This document shows, in pieces, positions 18,378 through 27,844 of a stretch of DNA of 64,000 nt. The DNA lies in NCBI RefSeq assembly GCF_008935055.1, contig NZ_CP043028.1, positions 757,501 to 821,500 of the forward strand. The letters run 5' to 3'. Made by a program: the position numbers and the translations under genes. Within the stretch, counting starts at the first letter, position 1, and each line of letters starts with the position of its first letter. The stretch is from Pseudobutyrivibrio xylanivorans (lineage in GTDB: Bacteria > Bacillota > Clostridia > Lachnospirales > Lachnospiraceae). The notes below the pieces were generated by a model that saw only the letters and a program-made list of their open reading frames with translations, ran no database searches and had not been told where the DNA came from.

Positions 18378-19264
18378 TAGAGATAATCTCCTTCTTTTAT
18401 ATCCATTGGATCACCATCAAGAACATGAATGGTGCCATCGTAAGCTTTCACAACATAGTCTGTTGGTGAATTAACCTCTAGAACCTTTCCTGGCTCAAGA
18501 TTTGTGAATTCATCGGAAATAATGTACTCACACTTCCAAACCTTCACATCTCTTTCTCCAACTGCAATATGCGCACCAGGATAAGGATGACTAAGACCTC
18601 GAACCAGATTATAAATTGCCTTGCAGGACATTCTAAAATCAATCTGCCCATCTAGTCTACCGCGCTTGCGCCATGTATTTCCGGCATTTAGATCCTGCGG
18701 ATGTCTAACCACTGAATCCTCCGCAAACTGCTTTGTAAATTCGAGAACCTGCACCTTCGCAGTCTCAAGAATTTTATCGTAAAGGCTCTGGGCATCATCA
18801 GTCTCATCAATAATGATTTCCTTCTGACTGATAATATCACCAGTATCGGCTCCCTCATCCATTACAAAGAATGATGAAGCTGTCTTCTCAAGCCCAAGCA
18901 CCAGTGCCCAAATAATTGGATGTCTGCCCTTGTTGAAAGGGATGGCCGCTGGGTGGAATCCAATCACACCATACTTCGGAATACTAAGTAATTCCTTGCC
19001 TATAAGCCTTGACCAACCAAAGCAGTAGATAACCTCTGGTGCCTTGTCACGAACAAAGCCTACAGTTTCTTCATCATTTATATTTTTCGTACAGATACAA
19101 TCAATACCATATTTTTCCGCTAGTGGTACCAGCGACCTGAAATCCGCATTAATTGCCGAGCTTTCCATGGTAATGATTCCGTCCACGATATATCCATTTT
19201 CAAGCATTGCCTCTAGGAGAGTATAAGAACTCTCCACACAGCCTATAAAAATAGTCGATTTCAA
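18377..19264 (-). CDS. formyltransferase, sugar or methionyl-tRNA type
   Basis: 295 residues: an N-terminal formyltransferase domain (GVIGFHPAAIPFNKGRHPI, MDEGADTGDII) and a C-terminal OB-like domain from about 205 (MSCKAIYNLVRGLSHPYPG). The catalytic His and the later Asp are present, but the Asn expected two residues before the His is Gly. Position in a polysaccharide operon beside a deacetylase argues for a sugar N-formyltransferase using N10-formyl-tetrahydrofolate rather than translation initiation. The start is TTG with AGAGG upstream. Confidence 0.75.
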   Translation of the reverse strand: MKSTIFIGCVESSYTLLEAMLENGYIVDGIITMESSAINADFRSLVPLAEKYGIDCICTKNINDEETVGFVRDKAPEVIYCFGWSRLIGKELLSIPKYGVIGFHPAAIPFNKGRHPIIWALVLGLEKTASSFFVMDEGADTGDIISQKEIIIDETDDAQSLYDKILETAKVQVLEFTKQFAEDSVVRHPQDLNAGNTWRKRGRLDGQIDFRMSCKAIYNLVRGLSHPYPGAHIAVGERDVKVWKCEYIISDEFTNLEPGKVLEVNSPTDYVVKAYDGTIHVLDGDPMDIKEGDYL

Positions 19265-19277
19265 TTATATACCTCTT

Positions 19278-20642
19278 CTACATCACTAACAAATAAACCA
19301 AAAGTCCCGGAATTATCAGTCCCATTGCTGGTCCCCAGCTCTTTATAAGCAGCTTTCCAAATGAATATTTAAACCTTCTTGAAAGCTTTACAATCAAAAG
19401 CAACGAATATAAAGCATAGGATAATCCTGTTCCAATAGCAACCATATTGATGCTTTTTTCTACAAACACAACAAGGGCGCTTGAAAAAATAATATTGAAA
19501 ATGCAAAGTGCCACCGAATTGGCTATCAATGATTTATTCAATTTCAAAACACTGAAAATATTACCGTAAATCATTGTAGTGGCATAAATTGCAACGCCAA
19601 TGACAAGTATCTGCGTAGCTACTGTTCCATCTGTATATGCAGGCATGAAGAACCGTACAAAAATTGGCATTACATAGAATACAAACAGACATGCTGCTCC
19701 GGAAATCAAAGCTGTGATGCTGGTGAAATATCCTGCCTTGTCCAATAGTTCCTTCTCATCCTGGTGAGCTCCATACAGATGAGAAATCTTTATATAAAAT
19801 ACCTGGGAAATCGTCTGTGGTACCAATACCATTGTGGTAAAGCCCATAGTTGGAACGGTATAAACTCCCAAGGCATCTGTATCCATAAATGTTAAAATAA
19901 CATGCTTGTCTACATTTTGAACTATGGTCCAAATCAAACTGTTTATAAGTAGAGGAAGTCCGCCAAGAACCATCAGCTTCATATATGAAAAATCAAATTC
20001 AAGCCTTGCCCCCTTCATAGAATCCTTATGAAAAAGGACAATTCCAAGAATTGCTGAAGACATTGTCATAGCATAAAGTCCATAGTAGCCTGCTATGTTG
20101 AGGATTAAAATACCTATTCCAAGAGCTAAAACAGTACGTACAAAACCAATTATGGCTGATTTGTTATATTTACCATTCATTCGCACTGTGGCGTTTGACA
20201 TATCATCGAAGCTTTTCAGTAGAATCATTATTGGGCAAAGGGCATAACCAAACGCATAGTACGTTTTTTCCTGATCAACACCTATTACTCCATGATATCG
20301 GAGCAATACCCATGCCTCAAATACTGTGAATATCAATGCGTAAACCATGAGCATAAAAGTCATGGCTGAATTCTTCATCTTTCTAGCTGCATCAAAATCC
20401 TTGCGGCCCAAAGCCTGTGGATAGTCCCTGTTGTATGCATTAAGCACACCAAACTGCGCATAGTTCATGTATGTTTGGACAATTAGACAGGTGCTGTATA
20501 TACCCATTGGATTTGTCGGCACCTTAGATTTTGAATATACACTAAATATGAATGACATCGCCGAGCAAGCCACTGTAGATAATGTAACAAGTATGAAATC
20601 CGCATTCTTAAGCTTGTTTAGCAGTGTTGTAAATATCCTCAT
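19278..20642 (-). CDS. polysaccharide flippase (Wzx/MATE-like)
   Basis: 454 residues, about twelve to fourteen hydrophobic helices and no large soluble domain, the usual size of Wzx. GLPLLINSLIWTIVQNVDKH in helix seven is typical of the polysaccharide transporter family. It would flip lipid-linked repeat units across the membrane. The start overlaps the end of the glycosyltransferase upstream by 35 bases. Confidence 0.82.
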   Translation of the reverse strand: MRIFTTLLNKLKNADFILVTLSTVACSAMSFIFSVYSKSKVPTNPMGIYSTCLIVQTYMNYAQFGVLNAYNRDYPQALGRKDFDAARKMKNSAMTFMLMVYALIFTVFEAWVLLRYHGVIGVDQEKTYYAFGYALCPIMILLKSFDDMSNATVRMNGKYNKSAIIGFVRTVLALGIGILILNIAGYYGLYAMTMSSAILGIVLFHKDSMKGARLEFDFSYMKLMVLGGLPLLINSLIWTIVQNVDKHVILTFMDTDALGVYTVPTMGFTTMVLVPQTISQVFYIKISHLYGAHQDEKELLDKAGYFTSITALISGAACLFVFYVMPIFVRFFMPAYTDGTVATQILVIGVAIYATTMIYGNIFSVLKLNKSLIANSVALCIFNIIFSSALVVFVEKSINMVAIGTGLSYALYSLLLIVKLSRRFKYSFGKLLIKSWGPAMGLIIPGLLVYLLVM

Positions 20643-21702
20643 AAATTTTAACTACTTCTTCCATGTATGTGTCAAAGTTATTTAATTCCTTGGCACGTCT
20701 TCTCGCCCCTTCGGACTTCATACGATATATCTCGCTGTTATCCAAGAGTTCATTTATATTTGAAATAAAAGCTTCTCTATCGATTGGCTTTTTGTCATTT
20801 CCGCAAATCTTTCCGCAGCCATCATCCACAGTCACATTTAATCCGCCTACTTTGCTGCCAAGCACTGGCTTTCCAAAAGCCATAGCCTCCAGTGCCGCCA
20901 TTCCAAAGCCTTCGAATTTTGATGGAACCACAAGAATCTTAGTCTGATTCATGTAAATATATGGATTATACTGCATTCCAACCATTTTGATATTGTTGGT
21001 CAAATCCAACTTTCCTATAAGTTTCAAGCACTCACTGCCTAAATCACCGCCTCCAACCATTATTGCTTTGATATCTGGGCGATTTTTCTTAATCTCGGCC
21101 ACTAGCTTGATAAACTCGTAAGGATTCTTATCATCCTTCAGATAGCCGACAAATAATAAGTCTGATTTAAAGCCGTTAAGCTTTTCTTTAGTCATTTCAG
21201 TTCCGGCAACGTACCCTTTTTCAAATACGCTGACCGCATTAAATGGTATTCCAAGGACAACTGTTTTGCCCTCCATTTTGTCCTTAAACCATGCTTTTTC
21301 CTCGACATTTTTGTCAGGAATGATGATTTTGACAAAATTCTTGCATGCTCCGCCGTAAATGACGGATTTTGGTCCTATTTTTCTGACCCAATTCGGAATC
21401 GAGTAAAGATGACTGATAATTGGAATCTCATCAGTAACTTTTGTACACATTAAGCTACAATCATACTCATAGGCATGGATGATATCTGGCTTCACCTGGT
21501 CGATAACTTCCTTGATGGCCTTCTCATCAACCTTTTCCATACCGATGTATTCGATGTTCTGCTCCAGTAGTTTCGTTTCCACTGAACCAGTTGCTGTGAG
21601 GTAAACACAGCGAATTTCATCCGGCATAGATTTCATAATGTTGATAGCAACATTTTCCATACCAGAATATGTATTAGACTTTGATACATGTAGGACTACC
21701 AT
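20608..21702 (-). CDS. glycosyltransferase GT4
   Basis: 364 residues from the ATG of MVVLHVSKSNTYSG, which has GGAGAG just upstream; a longer frame upstream runs into a repeat hairpin and is not needed. The C-terminal half has LLFVGYLKDDKNPYEFIKL, IMVGGGDLG and SKFEGFGMAALEAMAFGKP (EX7E). It is a paralogue of the plus-strand transferase at 39.7 kb, with the same start pattern. It extends a lipid-linked oligosaccharide; donor unknown. Confidence 0.82.
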   Translation of the reverse strand: MVVLHVSKSNTYSGMENVAINIMKSMPDEIRCVYLTATGSVETKLLEQNIEYIGMEKVDEKAIKEVIDQVKPDIIHAYEYDCSLMCTKVTDEIPIISHLYSIPNWVRKIGPKSVIYGGACKNFVKIIIPDKNVEEKAWFKDKMEGKTVVLGIPFNAVSVFEKGYVAGTEMTKEKLNGFKSDLLFVGYLKDDKNPYEFIKLVAEIKKNRPDIKAIMVGGGDLGSECLKLIGKLDLTNNIKMVGMQYNPYIYMNQTKILVVPSKFEGFGMAALEAMAFGKPVLGSKVGGLNVTVDDGCGKICGNDKKPIDREAFISNINELLDNSEIYRMKSEGARRRAKELNNFDTYMEEVVKIYEDIYNTAKQA

Positions 21703-21716
21703 ATGCTCTCCAGTCC

Positions 21717-21805
21717 GCAATATGTTACGTTCACAAGCCATATGCTCTCTTCTAGCCACTAAATGTTCCTTACAGAGAGATATGAGCTTTTGAACTACAT
21801 CTTGC
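21717..21805. repeat. GTTACG hairpin repeat, copy 3
   Basis: Palindrome in the leader of the GT4 gene. Outer arms GCAATATGT/ACATCTTGC (8 of 9), middle GTTCACAAGC/GCTTTTGAAC (9 of 10), inner CATATGCTCTCT/AGAGAGATATG, loop with GCCACTAAATGTTCC. Contains GTTACG-TTC-ACAAGC. Confidence 0.75.
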
Positions 21806-21816
21806 TCATCTAAATA

Positions 21817-23019
21817 CTAAACCTTACTGTAAATGTCCTTCATTACCTCGTTTACGCGGGATTTGTCGAAGCCTTTCATTGTTTCAACATTTATAGCTCC
21901 CATTTCTGCTCGTCGGCCTGCATTGTCAGCAAGTGCTTTTCTTAAAGCTGTAACAAGAGACGAAGCATCCTTGGAGTCAAAGAAATATCCTCCAACACCT
22001 TCCTCAATCAAATCCACATTTCCGCGGATTCGGCTACAGACAACAGGCATTCCAACAGACATTGCCTCCATAAGTGCCACAGGCAAGCCCTCCTGATGAG
22101 AAGGAAATACGTAGATATCGCTGGCTGCGAGGATGTTTGCTACATCATTTCTGAATCCTAACATCTCCACGTAATCATTAAGGCCAAGAGCATCAATCAT
22201 ATCTTCTAAATCAGCTCTCATCTTACCACGACCAGCCACAAGATATTTTAGCTTGTACTTCGGCTGAACACGTTCATCACTATCAGGAGATGCAAGTATT
22301 CCATTGTCCTTCATCATTTTAAGAGCTTTAAATACCTCTTCATGATTCTTTCTTGGAATAAGCTCACCAACAGATAGTAGCACGATAGTATCTTCGTCTA
22401 TCTCTAGCTCCTCTCTGATTCGTTCTCTGGCATCGTGGCTAGCTACAAACTTGTGGGTATCTACACCTGCACCTGGAACGTAAGCAACATCCTTGGCTTT
22501 CAACCGTTTTCCATTTTCATAATCTTCTTTGTTGATAGTTATCAACAGGTCGGTATACTTGCTACAGAACTTTTCCGCTGTGTAAAAGAATATCCAGTTG
22601 AAACGAGACGCTCCCTTAAAAAAGTGAAAACCATGAGCTGCGTAGATAACCCTTGTTCCGTATATCTTTCTTGCCTTACGACAAGCCAGTCGACAGATAA
22701 CGCCTCCGATAGGTGACTGAGTATGAACTATCTCATATCTGTTGGTTTCTACTACATTCTTAAGCTGGTGATATGCTGTCACCAACTCGGGTAAATTCAA
22801 AATCTTTCGGAGACTGGCAGTCTCAAATATCCCACAACCTAAGCCATCCAACTGCTTTCTTCGCTGAAGCAGTGCCTCAGGACTTACCGCACTATCATCA
22901 TCCTGCCAACAACATGCTACATCTACAACATAGCCAAGACTTTGAAGAATTCTGATATTGTCCATATTAAATTGTGTGACCATATATGCAGTATGGGCAT
23001 GTATTAAAGCTTTTTTCAT
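21817..23019 (-). CDS. glycosyltransferase GT4 (EpsD/CapM-like)
   Basis: 400 residues. N-terminal KKALIHAHTAYMVTQFN and HTQSPIGGVICRLACRK, C-terminal LLSVGELIPRKNHEEVFKAL, MLGFRNDVANILAASD and SHQEGLPVALMEAMSVGMP (EX7E). This is the second-step transferase pattern often placed next to the initiating phosphotransferase, as here, where that gene ends 27 bases upstream. It acts in the cytoplasm on the undecaprenyl-linked sugar. Specific donor not inferable. Confidence 0.85.
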   Translation of the reverse strand: MKKALIHAHTAYMVTQFNMDNIRILQSLGYVVDVACCWQDDDSAVSPEALLQRRKQLDGLGCGIFETASLRKILNLPELVTAYHQLKNVVETNRYEIVHTQSPIGGVICRLACRKARKIYGTRVIYAAHGFHFFKGASRFNWIFFYTAEKFCSKYTDLLITINKEDYENGKRLKAKDVAYVPGAGVDTHKFVASHDARERIREELEIDEDTIVLLSVGELIPRKNHEEVFKALKMMKDNGILASPDSDERVQPKYKLKYLVAGRGKMRADLEDMIDALGLNDYVEMLGFRNDVANILAASDIYVFPSHQEGLPVALMEAMSVGMPVVCSRIRGNVDLIEEGVGGYFFDSKDASSLVTALRKALADNAGRRAEMGAINVETMKGFDKSRVNEVMKDIYSKV

Positions 23020-23046
23020 AGCAATTCTTCTCCGGCTGTTGCACAG

Positions 23047-24435
23047 CTATTTATTATGTACATTAGCATTGATGGCGCCTTCTTCGACACCCTCTGTTGC
23101 ATCCCTTGTAAAAATAACTCTTAGAGTCATAAGTATTAGTTGAATATCAAGAAGTACAGAACACTTCTCACAATATATCATATCCAGCTTAAGCTTGTCA
23201 TAGCTTGTTGTATTGTACTTTCCGTATACCTGAGCGTAACCTGTAAGACCTGCCTTCACGTGGGTACGGAAAGCAAACTCTGGAACTTCCTTTACATACT
23301 CAGCAATAATCTCTGGACGCTCTGGACGTGGACCGACAATTGACATATCGCCTTTGAGAATGTTGAAGAACTGTGGAAGCTCGTCAATTCTTGTCGCTCT
23401 GATAAAATGACCAATAGGTGTAATTCTATCATCATTCTGGCTGGCAAGACGCGCCTTACCATCCTTCTCTGCGTCCTGAATCATAGAGCGGAACTTCATG
23501 ATTTTATAATCTTTTCCGCCGATTGTACAACGTGTCTGTTTATAAAGTGCTGGTCCGCCATCATATGCGTGGATAAGTATAGCTGTCACAATCATAATAG
23601 GAGATGTGAGAATGATTCCGATTCCTGAAAACAAAATATCTCCAGCACGTTTGATTGCAGAAGAAATACCATCCATTCCGACATTCTTGCACAGGTAAAG
23701 AGGTGTATCAAAAAGATTAACCTCCTCAGACCCCTTAATAAGAATATCCGAAATCTTTGGTGTAAAATAAACTCGCTTATCAGTTGCAAAGCAAGCCTTT
23801 ACAATATCATTTCGAATTTCTGATGGTACATCGTTGATAAGAACTGCATCGTAATTCTCAAGCTCTTTTGTAATCTTTTCAAGTGGCTCTCTGCAGCTCA
23901 TCTCTCCAGTAATACGATACTTGTCTGCACGACGATTCATCTTGATAACAAGATCATTTTCATATTGACCAAAAATATTCAGTATTGTGAATGGAGGGAA
24001 AATCATTCGGTATACCTTGGTACTTATGAAGGTTACCGCAAGTACCGCAACACAATCCACAACTGTAAGCACAATGATGTAGGCAAGTGTCATCCACATC
24101 AATGACTTAATTCTTGTCATCAAAATTACTATGAAGAATTCCATTGCATTAACCAGTCCCATGGCAATGGCCTGTGACATGGTCAGGATAGAAATTCTAC
24201 CACTTCCAATCGCAAATCCTTTGAATGTATTGATTACAAGAATTGTAAGCACAGCATACAATCCAATCATCAAATAGTTACCAATGCTTAAGAAACGCTG
24301 TGTCATCAGCATCTGCAATCGCATATACCACATAACGCCAAATAGCGCGGCCAGTACAGCGACTAAAACCACGCTACTAAAAAAGCGAAATATTTTTTTA
24401 TTAGTTTCTACGTTATTTGTATTTTTCTTATCCAT
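23047..24435 (-). CDS. polyprenyl glycosylphosphotransferase, paralogue 2
   Basis: 462 residues with N-terminal helices, a middle Rossmann-like domain, and the sugar transferase domain from about residue 260: AIKRAGDILFSGIGI, YKQTRCTIGGKDYKIMKFRSM, DELPQFFNILKGDMS, VGPRPERPEI, YGKYNTTSYDKLK. It should load a sugar-1-phosphate onto undecaprenyl phosphate. It resembles the enzyme at 2.8-4.2 kb along its whole length. Two such enzymes in one locus suggest either two glycans or a duplicated start gene. Confidence 0.9.
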   Translation of the reverse strand: MDKKNTNNVETNKKIFRFFSSVVLVAVLAALFGVMWYMRLQMLMTQRFLSIGNYLMIGLYAVLTILVINTFKGFAIGSGRISILTMSQAIAMGLVNAMEFFIVILMTRIKSLMWMTLAYIIVLTVVDCVAVLAVTFISTKVYRMIFPPFTILNIFGQYENDLVIKMNRRADKYRITGEMSCREPLEKITKELENYDAVLINDVPSEIRNDIVKACFATDKRVYFTPKISDILIKGSEEVNLFDTPLYLCKNVGMDGISSAIKRAGDILFSGIGIILTSPIMIVTAILIHAYDGGPALYKQTRCTIGGKDYKIMKFRSMIQDAEKDGKARLASQNDDRITPIGHFIRATRIDELPQFFNILKGDMSIVGPRPERPEIIAEYVKEVPEFAFRTHVKAGLTGYAQVYGKYNTTSYDKLKLDMIYCEKCSVLLDIQLILMTLRVIFTRDATEGVEEGAINANVHNK

Positions 24436-24445
24436 AGTTTCTGTT

Positions 24446-24531
24446 CAAGTGTTACGCTAACAAGCAATCCACTCTCCTACGGTCACTACATGTGAGCCTC
24501 TGGAGAGGAATTAGCTTGTTATCTACACTTG
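24446..24531. repeat. GTTACG hairpin repeat, copy 4
   Basis: Outer arms CAAGTGT/ACACTTG, middle TAACAAGC/GCTTGTTA (8 of 8), inner TCTCC/GGAGA, loop CGGTCACTACATGTGAGCC. Contains GTTACG-CTA-ACAAGC exactly. This copy joins the two loop types (CTAAATG and CTACATG) seen in the other copies. Confidence 0.8.
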
Positions 24532-24570
24532 TTCTTTACTTAATATAAATTATCGGTTTTCAGTCAAACG

Positions 24571-27216
24571 CTAGAAGTACGACTTATTCATATCTACGTT
24601 CCCTTTTATACCTGGTACGGAACCCTTGCTTGAATATTGCCACATTGTATATTTGCCAGTGTAAGTGCAGCTTGTATTATACTGAGCAATCCAAATGTAG
24701 CAGCTACCGCTAATTGAACCTGCATCCATTCGCTTTGTCATCCAGTTCTTGCTGCAGTATAAACCTGCTTTGTAGCCAGATGACTGAACTGTTGATACAA
24801 ATGCATTTACGATAGCAACTCGCTGAGCATTTGAAAGGTTGTGCTGGCCTCTGGTTGTGTCCTCCATATCGATGTAAATTGGATAAGCACATCCTCCTGC
24901 TTTGTTCGCCATAGCAACAGCCATTGAAGCTTCCTGAACAGCCTCAGCTTCATTTAATGCTCTTGAGAAAATGTAAATACCTGTTGCAACTCCTGCAGCC
25001 TTTGCGCCCTTCATATTCTTGTAGAAATATGGATCCTCATGGAGCTGTCCATCATTCTGTCCACGGTAACCACAGCGAATAATCGCGAAGCTGACTGCCG
25101 ACTTAGCAGCATTCCAATCAATATTTCCCTGATATTTTGAAACATCAATACCATTTCCCTTTACAAGGAGCGCTCCGTCTGGGCCAAAATTGTATTTTAC
25201 ACCCTGGATAACCTGCTCACCAGTAACCTTGTTACCATTCTTGTCAAAGTAATAGCTTGCTCCATCAAGTGTCTGCCATCCATAATATGCAAAGGTTGAA
25301 CTTCTGTAGTAATATTTCTTATCCTTGCCATAGTCAGCAACTGTAGCTGGCTTTGTCAATCCCTCATCAAGGAATAATGCATTTCCTTCCTTGTCTTTGA
25401 GCTGGTCTGTTGATGCCGAACCATAACCAGACACTGTATAAACTACAACAAGTCCACCATCCTGATATCCATCAGAGAAGGTTGCAAGACCTGTAAGCTT
25501 GTAATCTCCATCCTTTGTAGCTGTGAAAGTTCCCTTTCCACCGCTAATTGCAACATCAGTACCATTTACCTTAACAGCACTTACATTCTCGCTTGCACTG
25601 ATTGTAAATGTTCCACCTGAGTAGCTCATATCCAAAGTAGCTTTCTCGGTGTTTGTTGTAGCTGCAGCATATTTCTTAATCCTTGCAGCAACAAACTGAA
25701 TGCTGGTGTTAACAGCATGACCACCTCTGCCCTTAAGCTTTGCAGAATCACCCTCACCTGGTGTAGGTGTTGGCTCATCTGTAGGAGTCGGAGTAGGTGT
25801 TGGAGTAGCAGTTGGCTCTGGAGTAGGTGTTGGCTCCGGAGTGGCTTCTGGAGTTGGAGTAGCACTTGGAGATGGTGAAGGGCTAGGAGTTGGCTTGTTT
25901 TTCTCTTCCTCCGCCTTCTTCTTTTCCTCTTCTTCCTGCTTTTTCTTCTCCTCTTCTGCCTTCTTTTCAGCCGCTGTCTTTACCTTTTTATATTTAAAGA
26001 CTACTTCGATATCTTTATCTGCAACAGTTCCCTTTTCATTGATCTTTTCAATGCATTCATATCCATCAATGGTTTGTGGAGCATATTCATAGGCAACTCC
26101 AACAGCCTTCACTTCTGAAGATCTTGTTTCCTCTTTTGTAACTGAAGTTGCAGCCTCATCATAGTAAATATCTTTTACAGTGATTTTATGTTCCTTGGCA
26201 GCTACCTTAACCTCATGAGTTACAGATGTCTTTGCGCCATCTTTCTTCGTTGCCTTGCTTGCACTTGCCGTGCTCTTTGGAGCTGTGATATCTGCACCAG
26301 AAATAGATTTTACAGCACTTCCATTTTCTGCTTTGCTTGAAGGAACGTACTCCTGAGTGTCCTTCAGAGTCTCCTCAACTGGAGTAACCTCCTTAGGCTG
26401 ATTGTCCTCTGCGGCAACGTCCTTCTTAATTTGCTTTGTAATTTCCTTCTGAACCTTGTACTCAACCTTCTTTTTAACATTTACCTGAGTAGCCAGGCTT
26501 GTAGAATCATAAAGCGGCTGATTGTCGAAATCATACATTACACAGGCAACGTAATCACCAGGCTCAAGCTCCTTCTCAGCAATAATGCCATCCTCGTCAT
26601 CATCTGTGTAAACTTTACCATCCGCATCCTTAAGAGCCATTCCAAATGACTGGATTGCCTCTTCCTTATCAAGATACAGCTGATAAAGAGGATCATCCTT
26701 TATTTTGCTCTTCTGCTTCTCAACAACTTCGCCATTTTCGTCAGTTACTGTAATATCAACATTTCTATTTTGAAGAGTTTCTAACAGTGTTCCCTGCTGA
26801 GCTGACTCGCCAGACATCTCTGAAATCTCTGTGTTGATTTCATCAATCTTATCAATATAGCTTTGAAGATCCTTCGCCTTCTCTTCGGACAAAAGCTTTA
26901 CTGAAAAAGGTACGCCAGTAATGGCATTATCTTCCTCATCTGAAATGTAGATTGTTAAATCCTTTTCAAGGGATTCACTTGTGAGCACAATCTTTTTGAA
27001 TTCTGGTATATACACATCCTCAGCTGCGGCTTCCTCTTCCACCTCAACCTCTTCAACTACAACCTCTTCCTCCTGTGGAATATCGTCGTGCATCAATGTG
27101 TAAATACCTGCACCTGCTGCGCCAAGTGTAGCAGTCCCAAGTACTCCTGCTGCAACAATTCTTACAGCAGTATGTTTGCGCCAAAGAAACTTTAGGCCTG
27201 CAAAAAATCCTCTCAT
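24571..27216 (-). CDS. membrane-anchored GH25 lysozyme-like protein
   Basis: 881 residues from the ATG behind GGGAG. One N-terminal membrane segment (residues 15-40) is followed by an acidic stretch, a SpaA-like region, a MucBP-like module (near 355-415), a Lys/Glu coiled tract, and a Pro/Thr/Ser linker of PTP repeats (about 430-480). A further beta-rich region and a cell-wall-binding repeat (ASYYFDKNGNKVTG) lead to a C-terminal GH25 domain (GIDVSKYQGNIDW, YIDMED, AGLYCSKNWMT). GH25 enzymes cut peptidoglycan. Position inside the polysaccharide operon suggests a wall-remodelling or anchoring role during export. Confidence 0.85.
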   Translation of the reverse strand: MRGFFAGLKFLWRKHTAVRIVAAGVLGTATLGAAGAGIYTLMHDDIPQEEEVVVEEVEVEEEAAAEDVYIPEFKKIVLTSESLEKDLTIYISDEEDNAITGVPFSVKLLSEEKAKDLQSYIDKIDEINTEISEMSGESAQQGTLLETLQNRNVDITVTDENGEVVEKQKSKIKDDPLYQLYLDKEEAIQSFGMALKDADGKVYTDDDEDGIIAEKELEPGDYVACVMYDFDNQPLYDSTSLATQVNVKKKVEYKVQKEITKQIKKDVAAEDNQPKEVTPVEETLKDTQEYVPSSKAENGSAVKSISGADITAPKSTASASKATKKDGAKTSVTHEVKVAAKEHKITVKDIYYDEAATSVTKEETRSSEVKAVGVAYEYAPQTIDGYECIEKINEKGTVADKDIEVVFKYKKVKTAAEKKAEEEKKKQEEEEKKKAEEEKNKPTPSPSPSPSATPTPEATPEPTPTPEPTATPTPTPTPTDEPTPTPGEGDSAKLKGRGGHAVNTSIQFVAARIKKYAAATTNTEKATLDMSYSGGTFTISASENVSAVKVNGTDVAISGGKGTFTATKDGDYKLTGLATFSDGYQDGGLVVVYTVSGYGSASTDQLKDKEGNALFLDEGLTKPATVADYGKDKKYYYRSSTFAYYGWQTLDGASYYFDKNGNKVTGEQVIQGVKYNFGPDGALLVKGNGIDVSKYQGNIDWNAAKSAVSFAIIRCGYRGQNDGQLHEDPYFYKNMKGAKAAGVATGIYIFSRALNEAEAVQEASMAVAMANKAGGCAYPIYIDMEDTTRGQHNLSNAQRVAIVNAFVSTVQSSGYKAGLYCSKNWMTKRMDAGSISGSCYIWIAQYNTSCTYTGKYTMWQYSSKGSVPGIKGNVDMNKSYF

Positions 27217-27257
27217 ATCATCATCTCCCAAAAACTAAACTAGTAAAAGAATTCAAG

Positions 27258-27833
27258 TTAAATACCGTGTTCCTCGCAATATGCCTTAAAGCTTGCGTTT
27301 ACCTTATCCTTATCAGAAAGAATCAAATCTTCCTTTGTCATTCCCTCTGGAATTGGCCACTGAACATTGATATCTGGGTCATCAAATGCAAGACCACCCT
27401 CATCATTTGGATGATAGAAATCAGTAACCTTGTAGCAGAACTCAGCATATTCGCTGACTACTAAGAAACCATGAGCAAATCCCTTTGGAATCATGAACTG
27501 CTTCTTGTTCTCCTCTGAAAGAAGAATTCCATAGTGCTTACCAAAAGTCTTTGAACCTTCACGAAGGTCAACAGCCACGTCATAAACCTCGCCCTTGATT
27601 ACACGAACGAGCTTATCCTGTGGAAAATTCTTCTGGAAATGAAGGCCACGAAGTACGCCCTTCTTGCTTGCAGACTGATTATCCTGAACAAATACATAGT
27701 CCAATCCCTCTGCCTTCATATCATTCTCATTATAAGTTTCCATGAAGTAACCTCTGTCATCACCAAATACCTTTGGAGTGATGACGCAAAGGCCTTCAAT
27801 ACCATTAACATTTTTTTCAACTGTAATTGCCAT
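27258..27833 (-). CDS. rfbC: dTDP-4-dehydrorhamnose 3,5-epimerase
   Basis: 191 residues, the family length. FGDDRGYFMETYNE, DNQSASKKGVLRGLHFQ, DLREGSKTFGKHYG and PKGFAHGFLVVSE are the RmlC cupin signatures, including the catalytic His in GLHFQ. It epimerises dTDP-4-keto-6-deoxyglucose at C3 and C5 on the way to dTDP-L-rhamnose. It follows rfbA in the operon after a gap holding a long repeat. Confidence 0.95.
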   Translation of the reverse strand: MAITVEKNVNGIEGLCVITPKVFGDDRGYFMETYNENDMKAEGLDYVFVQDNQSASKKGVLRGLHFQKNFPQDKLVRVIKGEVYDVAVDLREGSKTFGKHYGILLSEENKKQFMIPKGFAHGFLVVSEYAEFCYKVTDFYHPNDEGGLAFDDPDINVQWPIPEGMTKEDLILSDKDKVNASFKAYCEEHGI

Positions 27834-27844
27834 AAAATAATCCC

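Noticed and set aside
25740..25900. Tandem repeat resembling a satellite
   Set aside because: It encodes the PTP-rich linker of the GH25 protein; repeats follow codons and do not break the frame.
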